In this document: positions 33,267 through 47,468 of the stretch, piece by piece
Layout of the letters: each line of letters begins with the position of its first letter
Position numbering within the stretch: position 1 is the first letter of the stretch
Origin: Psoroptes ovis
Lineage: Eukaryota > Arthropoda > Arachnida > Sarcoptiformes > Psoroptidae
Assembly (NCBI GenBank): GCA_002943765.1
Contig: PQWQ01000005.1
Span: 2,217,501 to 2,281,500 of the forward strand
Direction: 5' to 3'
DNA: 64,000 bases
Position numbers and translations under genes: made by a program
The notes under the pieces: generated by a model
Told to the model about the DNA's origin: nothing
Databases searched by the model: none
What the model saw: the letters and a program-made list of their open reading frames with translations, nothing else

Positions 33267-35213
33267 AAATATTCATTTACAGTGTAAATATATGCATCAT
33301 GATTCGTTGTTTTTCTCTTAAAAAAAGATAATGGATTTTTAAGAAAAATGAAAAACAAAAACAAAAGAAATGTACCTTGGAGAATATCCAATGCTTAATC
33401 AACGGAATCAAATCTTTTACGCCGTATTTCCATAGAAAATTTTCAATATTTTTGCACGGTGACATTTTACCGTGGCATTTGTTTTTATTTTATTTTCCAT
33501 TGTAAATGGCTCAAATGGCCCCATGGATCTTTGAATTTTTTCACCAATCTTCCAATATTTGAAAAATGAACAATTTTCGGCCAAAAAATTTGTTGAAAAA
33601 ACCGGTCAATGACAGCTGCCGCTGACGTAGTTTTACGCTTTTAAGACTGCCCTTTAAAAAGCAACTGTTGACGTAGCTGTACGTCTAGTTTGCTATTACT
33701 ATCACGACGCTGCCGGCATTCATAAACAATAATCTGATTTTTTTTCAAAATCAAAGCGTTAATCATCAGCTTAAACAGCCCGTAATCCACCATATTCTTT
33801 TTCTGATCATCATTTTATTGTGTTTTGATCAAAATCAGTGTTTTTTTTTTTTGGTGAAAATTTTCAAAACTTCTTGGAATTTCATTTTTTTTAGTTTAAT
33901 TTTATTTAAACTTTTCTTATCTATTTGAATAGTTTTGAATACATTAAACACCCACACAAACACATATTGAGTGAAAATGTGTTTCCAATTCCAATTTATG
34001 GTCATTTTTTACATTTAAATTTTGTCATGAGACGAAAAATATGGAAAAAAGCAAAAATTTTGACAAATAAACAAAAAAATGGGGGCCAAATACACATTTA
34101 CGCGACTTATTCAAGTGGAAATAGTTGCGAAAAATCCTTTGTTTATTTTTATTTGTGACAATTTCAAAATTTGAAATTCAAAATTTTCAAAAAAAAAAAA
34201 ATTTAAATTTTTCAATTTCAATCATAAATTCATGGTAAAATATGACAATGAATGTGAATATAAAATCATGAATTCATGAATTTTTTTCCATTTTTTAAAT
34301 TGTTTTTTTTTTTTTTTGATTTATTTATTTTCCATAATTTTCCGAATACTTTTTCCATCACCACCGCCATCATCATCATCACCATCATATCATTAATAAT
34401 ATTGAATTTTGGATAATAGAAAAGTTTTTGCTTTGTTTTATTTGTTTCAACATTTTCAAGTCATTTATTTTCACTTTTTCATTTTTTTCTTGTTCATTTC
34501 CACAATTCGATTTTCATATTCATTCATTTTATTTGATTTCATTTTGATTTATTTATTTTTGACTGTCATGGTCATGTTCATATTTTAATTCATTTATTTA
34601 TTTATTTACATTCATTCATATTTTCCATATTTTAAAATTTAAATTGTCCGAAATATGGTATGCTTTTTTTCATTTTTTAAAAATTTTAAACGTCATTTTT
34701 TTTCATTTTTCAAATTTCATTAAATAGGTATACGTTTATAGCGAGAATAATGAAAAAATATTTAAATAACGAATAGCGATCTGCAAAATTTACGAGTTTA
34801 AAATCGCCAACATTGCCATCCGCAGATGGACAACAGCTTCTGCTTTCAGTTTTTTCTGTTAAAAATTCAATTCAATACGATTGAATGATATGAATTAATG
34901 ATGACAAAGGCATTCTGTAAACGATGATGATAATGTCAAAAAATATTTTTTAAAAAATCAAATAAAATAATGGAAACATTGAGTTTGTCATGTATGAAAT
35001 ATTTTTTTTCCATTTAACCGTTCGTGATGATATTTTTCAACATTTTTTTTCCCGAAAATTGTATTATATCGATGCGCGTATCTCCCATTAAACGGTTATT
35101 TCATTGTTCCGTTGATATACAATTAGATTTCGATGTACATGCAACGATTTGACAAATTCTGAATTGAACAATCTAAGAAGAATTAAAAGAAATGAAAAAT
35201 GATAACAGCAATG

Positions 35214-35231
35214 TCAGCTGTAAACAGCTGA
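35214..35231. promoter_or_regulatory. Double E-box dyad
   Basis: TCAGCTGTAAACAGCTGA is an 18-base dyad with two CAGCTG E-boxes two bases apart. It is followed by ATTATATAG and then 80 bases of less AT-biased, UTR-like sequence on the plus strand. It could be a basic-helix-loop-helix site at a distal promoter of Gprk2 or of a non-coding transcript. No expression evidence is available from sequence. Confidence 0.3.
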
Positions 35232-37834
35232 TTATATAGTTTTTTTGAACATTTGAAAATAACCAAAGAAAAACGATTCCAACAAGCATTGAAGCTGAGA
35301 ACTGAAGCCGGTCCTGGAACGAATCATTTATCTGTGCGTTTGTCTCATTCATTCATATTTATCCATTTTACTGGTATTTTTTTTATTGATGATGATTACA
35401 ATTATGATCTATATTTGCTCATGAGCAGCAACAAACAACAACAAAAACGTTAATCAATTTAACATTTATTTAGATATGTATTTTATAAATGTACACCAAA
35501 ATATATATTGTTTAGTCTCATTGTTGTGTATTTTCATTGATTGGTGATGTTTTTACTTGGTGCTGTTTAACCATTCTTGCATTTTATTATTGTGTTTTGT
35601 TTGTATTTGTTGTGCTGTTTGTTAATGAATGTTTAATGCATGTTTGCATTTGTCACACATAAACATTACCATCGTAATCATCATTTTTATTGTTTTTTTC
35701 TGTTTATTTCTTTTCCATCATCAACATCATCATATGTCTATTTGATGATTTAATGATAAAATAATAATCACAATCATCATTCAATCGTTTGATTAACAAA
35801 TGAAACATATGTGTGTGTCGATATGTTTGTATTAATATTTGTATTGTCATATGATTGATGATAATTTTTCAAAATAAAGACAAAAAGTTCCTCGATTTCA
35901 TCATAAATTGGTCCATATCTGACAAATTTGACAAATGAAAATGAATTGAAATATTTCAAATTCTTTGTGTGTGTCAAGTGAATGAATTCATTGTCATCAT
36001 CATCATCATCATTACTGTGTTTTATCATTATTCATCAACTAATTGAATCAATCAATAATATTTTTAAATGAATGAATGAATCAATCAATAATTTTAAATG
36101 AAGAAGAAAAATGTAACTATGTAATATTCCTTGGAAAAAAATGAATCAATAATTGACAATAAAACAAAAATAATGGTACAATCAAATGAAACATATCAAC
36201 CCGCGAATCATGTGTACATAATATTGTCATCATCATCTCAGCTTTTATCATCATTGTTTTCAATCATTAGTAAATGATCATCATTTGTCAAATTTTAATT
36301 TTAATGAATCAAAATTTAATTGAATATTGTTCAGCATCTTCTTGAAATCATTATCATCTTGTAGATGTAATGATGACAAAGTTGAATTCATCAAATCCAA
36401 TGAAATTAAATGAAATTGAAATGAAGAAATGATTTTTCCAAAATATCAATGTTTCTTGATAAATTTTGATTGATTTAATAATCAATGAATCAACCGAAAA
36501 TCATTAGCCAAAACAACCGACTTCATCGAAATTATTTTGCTTTGAAAATATTTTGAATAAAATCTTGATTTTCTTGAAATTTCCCCATCGAGGAAAACAA
36601 AATTGTGATCAAATATTAATCGTTAATCTTTGGATCTATTTTCAATCACATTAGACGAATTATCATATTTAAAAATTATTGAAAATAATCAATGAATGAA
36701 TCAACAACGATGTAATGGTAATGAATCGTTATTGTTATTGACACACATATTTCATTGATTTCGGTTTCATTCGGTGAATTGAAAATAAGTTGATCATTGA
36801 AAATAAATAAGAAGAAAATCTAATCAATTTTCTGTGTGTTTGTTTGTATCAAATTTTATTTAAATTGTTTATGTTTTCAATGTTTACTCATATACAAATA
36901 TTGAAAACATTGAAAATAATCGTCAAAAAAATACATCAAATAACTACAGCATCAGCAAATCAGATTCAATCATGTGCATGTGTATGTTTGTGTGTGCGTA
37001 TTTGATCAAATAATGATGAAAATCAAATTAAAGAAAATTTGAAAAAATGATTTGAATCAAAGCTAAATTGAATCAAATTTCATTGTCGACCAAAATTCAT
37101 TTCCCTTCGATAAATATGTAAATATTACGATTTGAATATATTATTTTCTTCGACGATTATTATTATTTTCACCTCATTATTATTATTATTATTATAATCA
37201 TCAATTGTTATTATTATTGTTGCCGGTAAGTCATTGTTATCGAGTGTCATTCATTTCAATTGATTTGATTCATTCATTTGAATAAAAGTGAATTAACACA
37301 ATGAATAAGCGTGTTTCATTGTGTTTATTCATTCATTCATTTATTCAAGTGATTTATTCAAACAATTGATTTTCATATTTTTTTTCAATATCCAAATTTG
37401 GATATTTACCTTGGATTTGCATGAATTTTTCACCTTTTTCCATTTCTATTTCTTTCCATTGGTATTCAATGGCATATTTTCATATTGATACGATTTCGAA
37501 ACGATTTTAGAGAATTTGATCCGATTTTCCAAAAATTTTTCAAAATTTTCAATTTTAAATGAAGATTCACCATTTATCATTGTCGATATTGACGATTCAT
37601 TTTTCAATTTATTGTCGATGTTTAGCATGTCAATGTTTATTTCCATTTTCAATGTTTATTCAATGTTGTTGTATGATGATCATCTTTGTCGTCATCATCA
37701 TTGCCATCGTCAACACTATTATCATCAACATCATCGATTCTTGATTATTATCAATTCACATCATTGTACAAATATCAGAACTAAACATTGACAAATAACT
37801 AAAAAAATGTTTAGTTGAACATATTATTTATTTG

Positions 37835-37869
37835 TGATGATGATGATGATGATGATGATAATAATAATA
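37835..37869. repeat. TGA/AAT microsatellite
   Basis: An uninterrupted TGA array passes into TAA repeats over 35 bases. Comparable arrays occur at 53916-53948 (AAT) and throughout the gene-poor regions. Confidence 0.85.
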
Positions 37870-38893
37870 GATATTTATCTAAACATCTCTCTCTCCTATT
37901 ATTTATTATTTATTTATTGAATTCATTCAATTCATTACTTTCTATAAGTAATTAAGTAAACAAAGAGTTATTGGAACTGTTTATTGAATGCATTTAAAGT
38001 TTAATGGTGAAATGGGAAATGAAATCGTTCAAGAGATATTATCATCATCACGAATAATTGAAAGTATTGAATTGAATTCAGTTGAATTAAATTCAAATGA
38101 TTCCTTTCTATTACTCGGTACATCTCGGAAATTTTAATCGAATTCTAAAATTAAATATTGCCTGGTAAATAATTTTTGTCAAAATTCTGTCAAAATATGT
38201 GGGTGTGTTTACGTGAGTGTGGGCAAATGGGCATATAGTACATGTGCATTTGCATCTTCCACATATCATCAATCAAATTATAATTGTGAGATCTGGTGAA
38301 TGTTTTCCTCGAAAATGATTGTCATCAAAAATTATTGTCAATTCATCACATTTAGGAACATTATATTTATTTGCTGTTTCGGGTGATACATTAGTTTACG
38401 AATTCGGTACATTTCTATGTTTGTTGTTTTATTTGTCAAGTACCGTCAACATTCAAATACATTTGAAGACATTGTTCAAACAGAACACATTGTTTTGAAT
38501 ATATTTCTGAACAAATTTCAATTTGAGCCTAAAAATCTTTCAGCTAAAGAAAATCTTCAGAAAAAGTTATTTTGATTCACTTTAATTGATTTTTTTTGAA
38601 CAAATTTTCATTTTCTTCCATTTTCTTTAATTAAAAATTTTTCAAATTAAATCATGTTCGCAAATGATTAAAATAATAATAATAATAATAATATTGATTG
38701 TACCAATGAGCACACATTATTATTGCGCTTAAATAATTTTGAATAAAATGAAAACAAAATGAAATTTTAGATTATTTTGAAAATGAAAATCTCATATGAA
38801 ATATTTAATTTAAATTAATACCGATCTTTGTTTAATTATTTCAATTTTTTCATTAATAATTGTAGTAATAACGATCATAATCCAAATGTGCAT

Positions 38894-38910
38894 ACACACA
38901 CACACACACA
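38894..38910. repeat. AC dinucleotide microsatellite
   Basis: A 17-base perfect AC run. A similar run lies at 56185-56200. Confidence 0.8.
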
Positions 38911-40618
38911 TCTATAATCCAAGCAAAATGATAATTGAGTTTATTGTTGTTGTTGCTGATGATGATGATGATCGTGATGATTATGATTGTGATGATGATG
39001 ATTATTAGTGTATGTGATTATTATTATTAAATATCATATTTATCCAAGGATTTATTATTTTTTCAAATTTAATTTTCTTTCGGAAAATATTTCATTTGAA
39101 AATGTGAAATGAATGAACAAATGAATGATTCTAGGTATTCAAATTCTTCGTTTAATTGATCATTCAAATGTAATGATCATTGTTCCATATGATAATGAAC
39201 ACATTATTGATCATGAAATGGCAAATGGTGACGGTGTGTGCGTGTTATTTGTATGTGATTATTTGGGCATGTAAATCTTGAAATCTTTGTAATCACAAAA
39301 ACACCAGAAAATAATGACGTACCAAATGACAATATCAATCGATGATGTTATCATGATTAGTAACATTGAGAGAAATAAAGATTAAGAAATGCGATGAATC
39401 AATCAATCAATTAATCCAAATCTAAATGAAATCAAATCTCATATTTGAGATTTGTTTATGATCAATTTTTTACTAATCTAAACAAACACAAAATCAAATC
39501 AAGGTTGATATTAGTTGATTTATGTTTTTTAAATTGTTACAATTTACGTCAAAAGATTGTCATCTTGTAAAATATAAACAATAATTTGTTACAAATCATA
39601 AACAACATTATCTTAAACATCTCGAAAACAGAGCATATTTTGACATGATTTAAATCAATTTAAATCGGCATTTTTTAAAACAAAATTTCAAGTATTTAAT
39701 CCATTTAAATTGTCATATCGCTTAGTGAAAATGATGATAATAATATGCTAATCATGGACAAAACAATGAACATCCATGATCAACGGTAAATTGATTAATT
39801 TATTCACATTTAACATTTGAAACAATCGAATAACAATGAATCGATCGAATCAAATTGATTGATTGATCTTTTGTTTGTTTGCCTGTTTTTAATTCAATAT
39901 TTTCAATGTTTTTAACATTGAAACATTTCAATCGTATTGAAAACATCGGAAATAACAAAATACTGCCGAAAATATAAGATGATAAATCTTTTAAATGTTG
40001 AAAATGTTCATCAAAATTTTTACATCGAAGAATGATAAGAATAATGTTGATACAATGTTGAATCAACTAACAACACAAGAATCCATGTTTGTGTTTTCAT
40101 ATATTTTTACATTTGATTCTGATTCCGACCATTTCAATTCAATTCAATCAATTTCAATTTTCATTTCATCCCATTCCATCCATAAATACATAATCCATGA
40201 TTCTTATGAATTATGTCTTCAATGTGTTTTCAAACAGAAGGATTTACTTATTTAATTCTATTTACAATTTTCTGCGAGTATTTTTGGCGATGATCATCAT
40301 CATCATCCATTAATTTAATTTATATTATCTTTGTACTTTGACTGTGATTCTTTGATTCGTAAATTCTTTGATTTGTAAATGTGTATTTAATCGAATCAAA
40401 TTTTTTTCTTTTTGTTTCATCATTTTTTTTTCATATTCATCTGATTATTAATCATATTTTTGTTTGTTTTTTGTTTTTCATGTTTGTTTTCGTTTATTTG
40501 CCTCCTTAATTTTAATCTTATCATCATCAAAAATGTTATGAAATGAATGGAATAAATGAATGAATAAGAAGATAACGGAAAAAAATATTTCAATAAAAAT
40601 CATTTCAAACTGGAGTTG

Positions 40619-43600
40619 ATGGAATTGGAGAATATTGTTGCCAATACTGTATATCTAAAAGCACGTGAAGGTAAGTTAATTTTTTCTCATGATTAAGATT
40701 TTAATTAAAATTGAATTAGAGTTGAGTTTATGGTTTGAGTTTAGAGCTGAATTAAGAATTTCGATTTTGATTGAATTTAGGGTTAAATAAGAATTGAATA
40801 ATGGAGAAAAAATTTTTCCTCATAAATGAATTTTACATTATTCTAAAATCATTTGTAGTGATGAACCTTCATCATAATTCTACATTAATTAACATTTTTT
40901 TTTTTTTTGAAGAGAACATTAAACATTGTACATCTTAATCAAACGGTACAATAAAGGGTTTAATTTCTCAATTTAATCAATGAATATAATGAAAATATAA
41001 TTAACTTTTTCATTTTTTTGCTTCGTTTTTGGTATTTTAATTATTTTTTTCGTTCATATGCAATTTCCAATTTTATTCATTCTTTATTTTGTTTATTTCT
41101 TCATTGTTTTACTCCATATTATATTACTCGAACTAATTAACAAACATTGTCTTAATTAAAAATTTATAATCAAAATGAACTCAATGAATGGAACTTTGGA
41201 AACAACAAAATAAAATGAAAATTCTTGATCAATAAACGAATGAATGTATGAATAAATATTAATGAACGGATAATTACAATGGTAATATCACAATTTATTC
41301 ATCGTTACCATTATCATTAACCATAACCATCAATATCGACAACAAACACCAACCGACAACACTTACAATGACTATAAATTGTTTTTGATGTTTTCAAATC
41401 CTTTCAATCAACCTTATCCAACCTCTCAATCAACCTTTCAATCAATTAATCATTCTTTCATTAATCGATAACATCAACGTCATCATCATCAACCATAACA
41501 ACAACAATAACAATGACAATGAAAACAATGACGATATGACAATTTGATACATCCGATAATAGACAGTAATAAAGGCAGAAGTAAAAAATGGAAAAAATTA
41601 TTACAATTACCACATATTACACAATGTTTATATTTAAAAGAAAAATTAGGTGATTAACCAGTTTAAGTTTCCATTAATTTCTTATTTTTTAATTAATTAA
41701 TTTTTTTGAACATTTATTTCAATGAAATTTCATTGATTCAGATATACATTATCGTTATATTGTTGAATTACAGCCAATCGGTAGGCTATTGTTTCGAAAA
41801 TTTTGTGAACAAACAAAATCATCATATCATAATTGTAATTTATTTCTTGATGATTTGGTAAGTTAACATAATTGTTATTATCAGATTTTATTGTTTTATT
41901 ATGATTTTGATTAACTTTTTGTTTATTTTTGTTATTATTTTTGTTGTATTCAATGTTTTCGTACAATAAAAATCTAAATTAATTGATTAATCAATCAATC
42001 GATTAATAAAAAAATGAAGGAAAATTACGAATTATCTGAAGAAAAGGAGCTAACTGCCAAACAAATAATTGAAAAATATTTGAAAAATGATAGCGAATAC
42101 TTTATCGACGTATTATCTGATGATATTGTTGAACGTTGTTTAGAGAATTCAACGAATGCAACCAAAGGATTGTTTGCTGATTGTTCATGGTAAGTTGTGA
42201 ATTACGAAGTTAATTTATTTTGACTCATTTCTCATTGACCAAACAATTAATTGTTCATAACATTTTTCAATTATTTTTTCCAAATAATCCAAAAGTTATG
42301 TAAAAAATTATTTATCAGATAAACCATTTAAAGAATTTGAAAATAGTAAATATTTTTTACGTTATTTACAATGGAAAACACTGGAATTACGACCAGTTAC
42401 GAACAAAACATTTCGTATGTATCGTGTATTAGGTAAAGGTGGTTTCGGTGAAGTATGTGCTTGTCAAGTACGTGCTACCGGTAAAATGTATGCATGTAAA
42501 AAATTAGAAAAGAAACGTATTAAAAAACGTAAAGGTGAACAAATGGTATTGACTGAAAAACAAATATTACAAAAAGTTAATTCACGTTTTATTGTTAGTC
42601 TGGCATATGCATATGAAACAAAAGAATTTTTATGTTTAATATTGACCATTATGAATGGTGGTGATCTTAAATTTCATATCTATAATATGGGTAATGAATG
42701 TGGTTTCAGTATACCACGTGCACGTTTTTATGCGGCCGAAATTACCTTAGGTTTTGAACATTTACATTCACTCGGTATTGTTTATCGTGATTTGAAACCT
42801 GAAAATATTCTTCTCGATGATCATGGACATGTACGAATATCGGATTTAGGATTAGCAGTTGAAATACCTGAAAATGAAATGGTACGTGGCCGTGTCGGTA
42901 CCGTTGGCTATATGTCGCCTGAAATTGTTGATAATGAACAATATTCATATAGTCCTGATTGGTTTAGTTTAGGTTGTTTAATATATGAAATGATCGAAGG
43001 TAAAGCACCGTTTCGTGCAAGAAAAGAAAAAGTTAAACGTGAAGAAGTTGAACGGCGAATAAAATATGAGAATGAAATTTATTCCAAAAAATTTTCCGAT
43101 GATTCCATGTTAATTTGTAAACAAGTAAGCACTATTTTTTTTATATAATATTTGCTTTTTCATTAATTTCATTTTGATTTATTATATTTTCATTATAAAT
43201 CATTTATTTCATCCAACTTTACTTCTTTTTTAATTGAATTTTTTCGATTTTTTTCCACTTCAGTTATTACAGAAAAAAGTTTGTGATAGATTAGGCTGTC
43301 AAAGTGATCGTTATGGTGCACGTGAAGTTAAAAATCATATATTTTTCAAAGATATTAATTGGAAAAGATTGGAAGCAGGTCTACTCGAACCGCCATTTGT
43401 ACCTGATGTGAGTTTGTTCGAATTCATATATTTCATTTTAAGTTGATTCATCATTTTTTTTTTATTTCAATATAAATTTCAATTTTCATCCTTTCCATTT
43501 CATAAAAAACAGCCACATGCTGTATATGCCAAAGATGTCCTCGATATTGAACAATTTTCAACCGTTAAAGGTGTAAATATTGATTCATCGGATAATTTAT

Positions 43601-44001
43601 TTTATCAAAAATTCAATACCGGTTGTGTATCGATACCGTGGCAAAATGAAATTATTGAAACTGATTGTTTTGAAGAGCTAAGTTCATTCACTGTACATCG
43701 TCATCCGACATCGGAAAAAGCCTCATCAAATAATCATACAAATAGTAATAATAGTCAATTTAATAATAATGAAAATGATGATGATGAATTACCACCAGAT
43801 TTAATAATAACAACAAATGGACAATATCAAGATAATGATGATAATTATTATTATTATAAATGTTTTCCATTTTTACGTAAACATAGACATAAACAGCAAC
43901 AAAATAAATTATTAATAAATAATAATGAAAATATTAATGATAATTTAACAACAACAACAATGACAATGACAACAACTGAATCAAGTCAAACAATGAATTA
44001 G
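40619..44001 (+). CDS. Gprk2: G protein-coupled receptor kinase, GRK4/5/6 type
   Basis: Exons: 40619-40670, 41563-41649, 41742-41857, 42020-42189, 42296-43124, 43264-43407, 43513-44001; 628 residues. GRKs phosphorylate activated GPCRs so that arrestins can bind. The start MELENIVANTVYLKARE is the conserved GRK4/5/6 receptor-docking helix. It leads into SKKWKKLLQLPHITQC and the RGS-homology domain (exons 2-5). The kinase domain has the Gly-loop GKGGFGEV (from about 188), VYRDLKPEN (about 304), DLG in place of DFG (Asp325, normal for GRKs), GTVGYMSPE and the GRK-specific FHIYNMGN. The AGC tail contains RLEAGLLEPPFVPD and DIEQFSTVKGV. The C-terminus adds an Asn/Thr-rich extension with a basic FPFLRKHRHKQQ patch, probably membrane-binding. 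Exon 4's acceptor (AATGAAG) is weak. Intron 1 is 892 bp, long for this window. Confidence 0.94.
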
Positions 44002-44634
44002 TTGATGATAATTAATCATATGACTTGTATGACGAATGACTGATTGGAATTTTTTTTATTTAATTTTGATAATTTCATTTTTTCATCAATTTTCATCTAT
44101 TTATCATCCACTTCTACTTAACGAATTGGGCTACGAATTCAGCGTAATTAATGAATATCTTCAGATGATCATTCAGTTCGCTTCACCAGCAAGAAATAAA
44201 ATCACTTCAAATTAATATAATTCATCCACTTTTTTTTTATTGGCAAAATTTGCAATGAACAAATAATGCAAAAATAAATTTGATTGGTTTTTTTTTAATG
44301 AAAACAAAACGAAAAAAAATTTCTTTGATCATTCAAAATTTTCTTATTTGATTTTCTTATTTGTTTTTTTTTCAATTTCAATTATTTATTAATGATCAAT
44401 GATTAATCAATCTTATAATTATTTATTTATTTATTTTCGTTTTTTTTCAAAATAAAACTTTGTAAATAAAGAATTTGAAAAAAAAATTCGAATTGTGTTT
44501 TCTGTGCGAAAAGACAGATGGCGTTACTGACAGTTACAGACCATGTGGTCAAATTGATGTTTTGATTTATTATTCCAGGATTTTAAATAGAAATTGATTA
44601 ATTATCGTAGAAATTCATTCAAATATTGGTAAAG
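44002..44634 (+). promoter_or_regulatory. Gprk2 3' region and FTSJ3 promoter region
   Basis: AATAAAA signals near 44449-44470 probably end Gprk2. They are followed by CAGATGGCG at 44515-44523 and ACCATGTGGT at about 44551, roughly 85-120 bases before the FTSJ3 ATG. The GATGGC core recurs ahead of PSMC4 and htt; a CACATGGT string also stands about 95 bases before the NTMT1 ATG (near 3165). No TATA box is seen. Confidence 0.4.
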
Positions 44635-47183
44635 ATGGGTAAAAAAGGAAAAGTCGGTAAACAGCGTAAAGATAAATATTATCAATTGGCTAAAGAAACA
44701 GGTATGATCATGGTTTTTACTGGTTTCATTTCGTAATAATTTCATTTTACCCTAACGATTAAGGTTATCGCTCACGTGCATCATTCAAATTAATACAATT
44801 GAATAGAAAATTTGAATTTTTACAAAAATCTAAAGTGCTGATTGATTTATGTGCAGCACCAGGCGGTTGGTTACAAGTGGCACAAAAATATATGCCCGTA
44901 TCAAGTGTTATTGTTGGCGTAGATTTAGTACCGATAAAACCGATTCATAATGTAATTACACTTCAAGAAGATATCACGACACAAAAATGTCGGAGTATGT
45001 TGAAAAAAAATTTAAAAACATGGAAAGCAGATGTTGTATTGAATGATGGTGCACCAAATGTTGGTAAAAGTTGGATTCATGATGCATTCGAACAAAATCG
45101 TTTGACGCTATCAGCATTGCATTTAGCATGTGACTTTCTGGTGAAAGGTGGTTGGTTCATAACCAAAGTATTTCGTTCAAAAGATTATAATTCATTGATT
45201 TGGGTGTTTAATAAATTTTTCAAAAAAGTTTTCGCCACTAAACCACAAGCATCACGTAATGAATCAGCTGAAATATTCGTTGTTTGTCAAAATTTTCTTG
45301 CACCAGATCATATTGATCCGAAATTTTTCGATCCATCACATGTTTTTGCTGATATACCGGAAAATGATCAAAAATTTACAGCAAATGATTTACTTAAATC
45401 AAGTATGAAATCTAAAAAAGCTAAAGCAGAAGGTTATGATGATGGACAAATGATCTTATATCGAAAATTGAATGCATCAGAATTGATTCAAAATGAAAAT
45501 TATGCTGAATTATTGAGTAAAACAAATGAAATCATTATTGATACTGATTTTATTCGGAATCATCCAGCAACCACCAATGAAATTGTGGAATGTTTCAAAG
45601 ATATCAAAGTATTAGGTCGTAAAGAATTAATGTAAGTTAATTTTCAATAATTTATGAGTCAATTTTTAATTATTTTTTCTCTTAATAACCGCAGGCTAGT
45701 GATAAATTGGCGTCGTACTTTGCGCAATGAGATGAAACAATTGGCCAAACAGCAAAAGAAAGATGAAACGAATGATGAACAAACCATTGATGATGATAAA
45801 CAAAGCGAAAATGAAGATAATGACGATGAAATTGCTGAAGAAATTGATCAATTTGAAAATGAAGAAGCGATAAAAATCAAACGTATGAAGAAAAAGATGG
45901 CCAAAGATAAGCGAAAACTGGCTGAACGTATGAATTTGAAAATGGTGCTGGAAAATGATCAACTTGTACAAGAAGAACAAGATTTGTTTAGCTTGAGTAA
46001 AATCCGCAAAAATTTAGATCAACTTAAAGATGTTGATCCGGATATTGTGTTGAAAGATGATGATGATGATGAAGTAAATGAAGGTAATGAAAATGATATC
46101 AACAAAAAGAAAAAGAAAAACAGAATTTATTATGATAAAGATGATAAGCAAATAGATTCTGAAGATGAGCCATCGGATGAAGAACAAGATGATGATTTAT
46201 TAGTGGATGAAGATCATGATTCTGAAGATAATGATCATGATGAAAAAGAAAATGGTGTAATTAATTTTGATATCGAAGATGGTGATGATGATGATGATGA
46301 AGACGAAAAAAATGAATTATTAGTTAGTTTGACCGATGATCATTATGGTGGAAATCGAAACGAAGCAAGAACACAAAGATTTTTCGATAATCCAATATTC
46401 GAAAAATTCAATGATGACGATGATGATGAAATTGAGCTGAAAGAAATTGAAAATTATTATTCAAAGAATGCAAATGATTCCAAATCAATGGAAATCGATG
46501 ATGGTGGTGATGATGATGATGGCGAGGAAATGAATGATGAAAAACAAACCATACCCATTAAAAATGAAACTGATAAAAAATCATTGAAAGAAAAACTTTT
46601 GAAAAAACAAAAATTAAATCAAGAAGAATTGGCGATCGCTCGGAAAATGATTGAATCAAGAAAATCGAAACGTGATTTAATCGATAATGGTTGGAATCGT
46701 TATATGAACAATGATTTAGATGGTGCACCATCGTGGTTCAAAAGAGAAGAAGAACAATATTGTCGTCGAAAATTGAATGATGTTTTGAATAGTGATAATA
46801 CCAATAATAATATGGCTAAAAAGTCCTCATTACAATTAAATTCCAGACCAATTAAAAAAGAATTAGAAGCTAAAGCAAGAAAAAAGAAACGTACAATGAG
46901 ACGATTAGAAAAAGCTCGTATCAAGGCGGAAAATTTGACCGAAGATCCAAGCATGTCGAACAAAGAAAAAGCCGATACCATTCGACGAATATATAAAAAA
47001 GCATCGATTAAACAAGAAAAAAGGCCAAAATTAGTTGTGGCCAAACGGCAATACGGTAATCGTCGGCCACCAGGCGTCAAAGGACGCTATAAAATTGTTG
47101 ATTCCAGAATGAAAAAAGATAAGCGTAAACAACAAATGATGGAACGAAAAAAGAAGGGTAAAAAAGGTCGTAAAGCTCGATAA
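44635..47183 (+). CDS. FTSJ3: pre-rRNA 2'-O-ribose methyltransferase FTSJ3/Spb1
   Basis: Exons 44635-44701, 44764-45631 and 45695-47183; 807 residues (human 847). The nucleolar enzyme 2'-O-methylates 27S pre-rRNA during large-subunit assembly. The N-terminus is MGKKGKVGKQRKDKYYQLAK. The Rossmann domain has SAM motif LIDLCAAPGGW (about 46-56) and the RrmJ-type K-D-K-E tetrad: Lys in RASFKLIQL, Asp in VVLNDGAPNVG, Lys in WFITKVFRS and Glu in NESAEIFVV. A DUF3381-like middle, very long acidic runs (about 410-600) and the basic Spb1 C-terminal domain (KGRYKIVDSRMKKDKRKQQ near the end) follow. Both introns are about 62 bp. The AT of the codon after exon 2 joins G of exon 3 to give ELMLVINWRR. MAD2L1 starts 285 bases after the stop on the same strand. 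Confidence 0.95.
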
Positions 47184-47468
47184 ATAAATAACTAAGCTAT
47201 GATTGATTTTAATTTTTTGTGTAAAAAAATTTGAATTTTTCATTTCAATTAATTCCAAAAAATGGTATTGTTTTTTATTTTTAAGAGACAAGTTCAAATA
47301 AAAACTATTTCGATATTAGTAAGCATTTATTTGTGGAAATAGTTTTTATTAAAATTTCAACCGTTGACAATTTGCGCCAAGTTTTTTTTTCTAAATTTTC
47401 AAAATTAAAAAATTATTGTTAAAAATCATACACTTTCAATTTTGACCACAATTAACTAAGAGAAAAAC

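Larger units (their letters stand above)
26045..40618. other. 14.5-kb gene-poor region between htt and Gprk2
   Basis: No frame here shows homology, clean splicing or coding composition that I can support. Most open frames are Ile/Asn/Tyr/His low complexity over (ATT)n, (TGA)n and (ATTC)n stretches. It holds three small foldback elements (26582, 32133, 33186), a candidate 131-bp TIR element (29373), a TGA/AAT microsatellite at 37835-37869 and an AC run at 38894-38910. GC-richer islands at 32210-32290 and 33600-33720 may be old repeats. A TCAGCTGT dyad at 35214 precedes transcript-like sequence. Because Gprk2 begins right after, part of this may be its 5' untranslated exons, introns and enhancers. 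Confidence 0.4.

Noticed and set aside
35253..35453. Open frame after the E-box dyad as a coding exon
   Set aside because: The first 30 codons look balanced, but the frame quickly becomes low complexity and no acceptor or donor is convincing; more likely untranslated leader.
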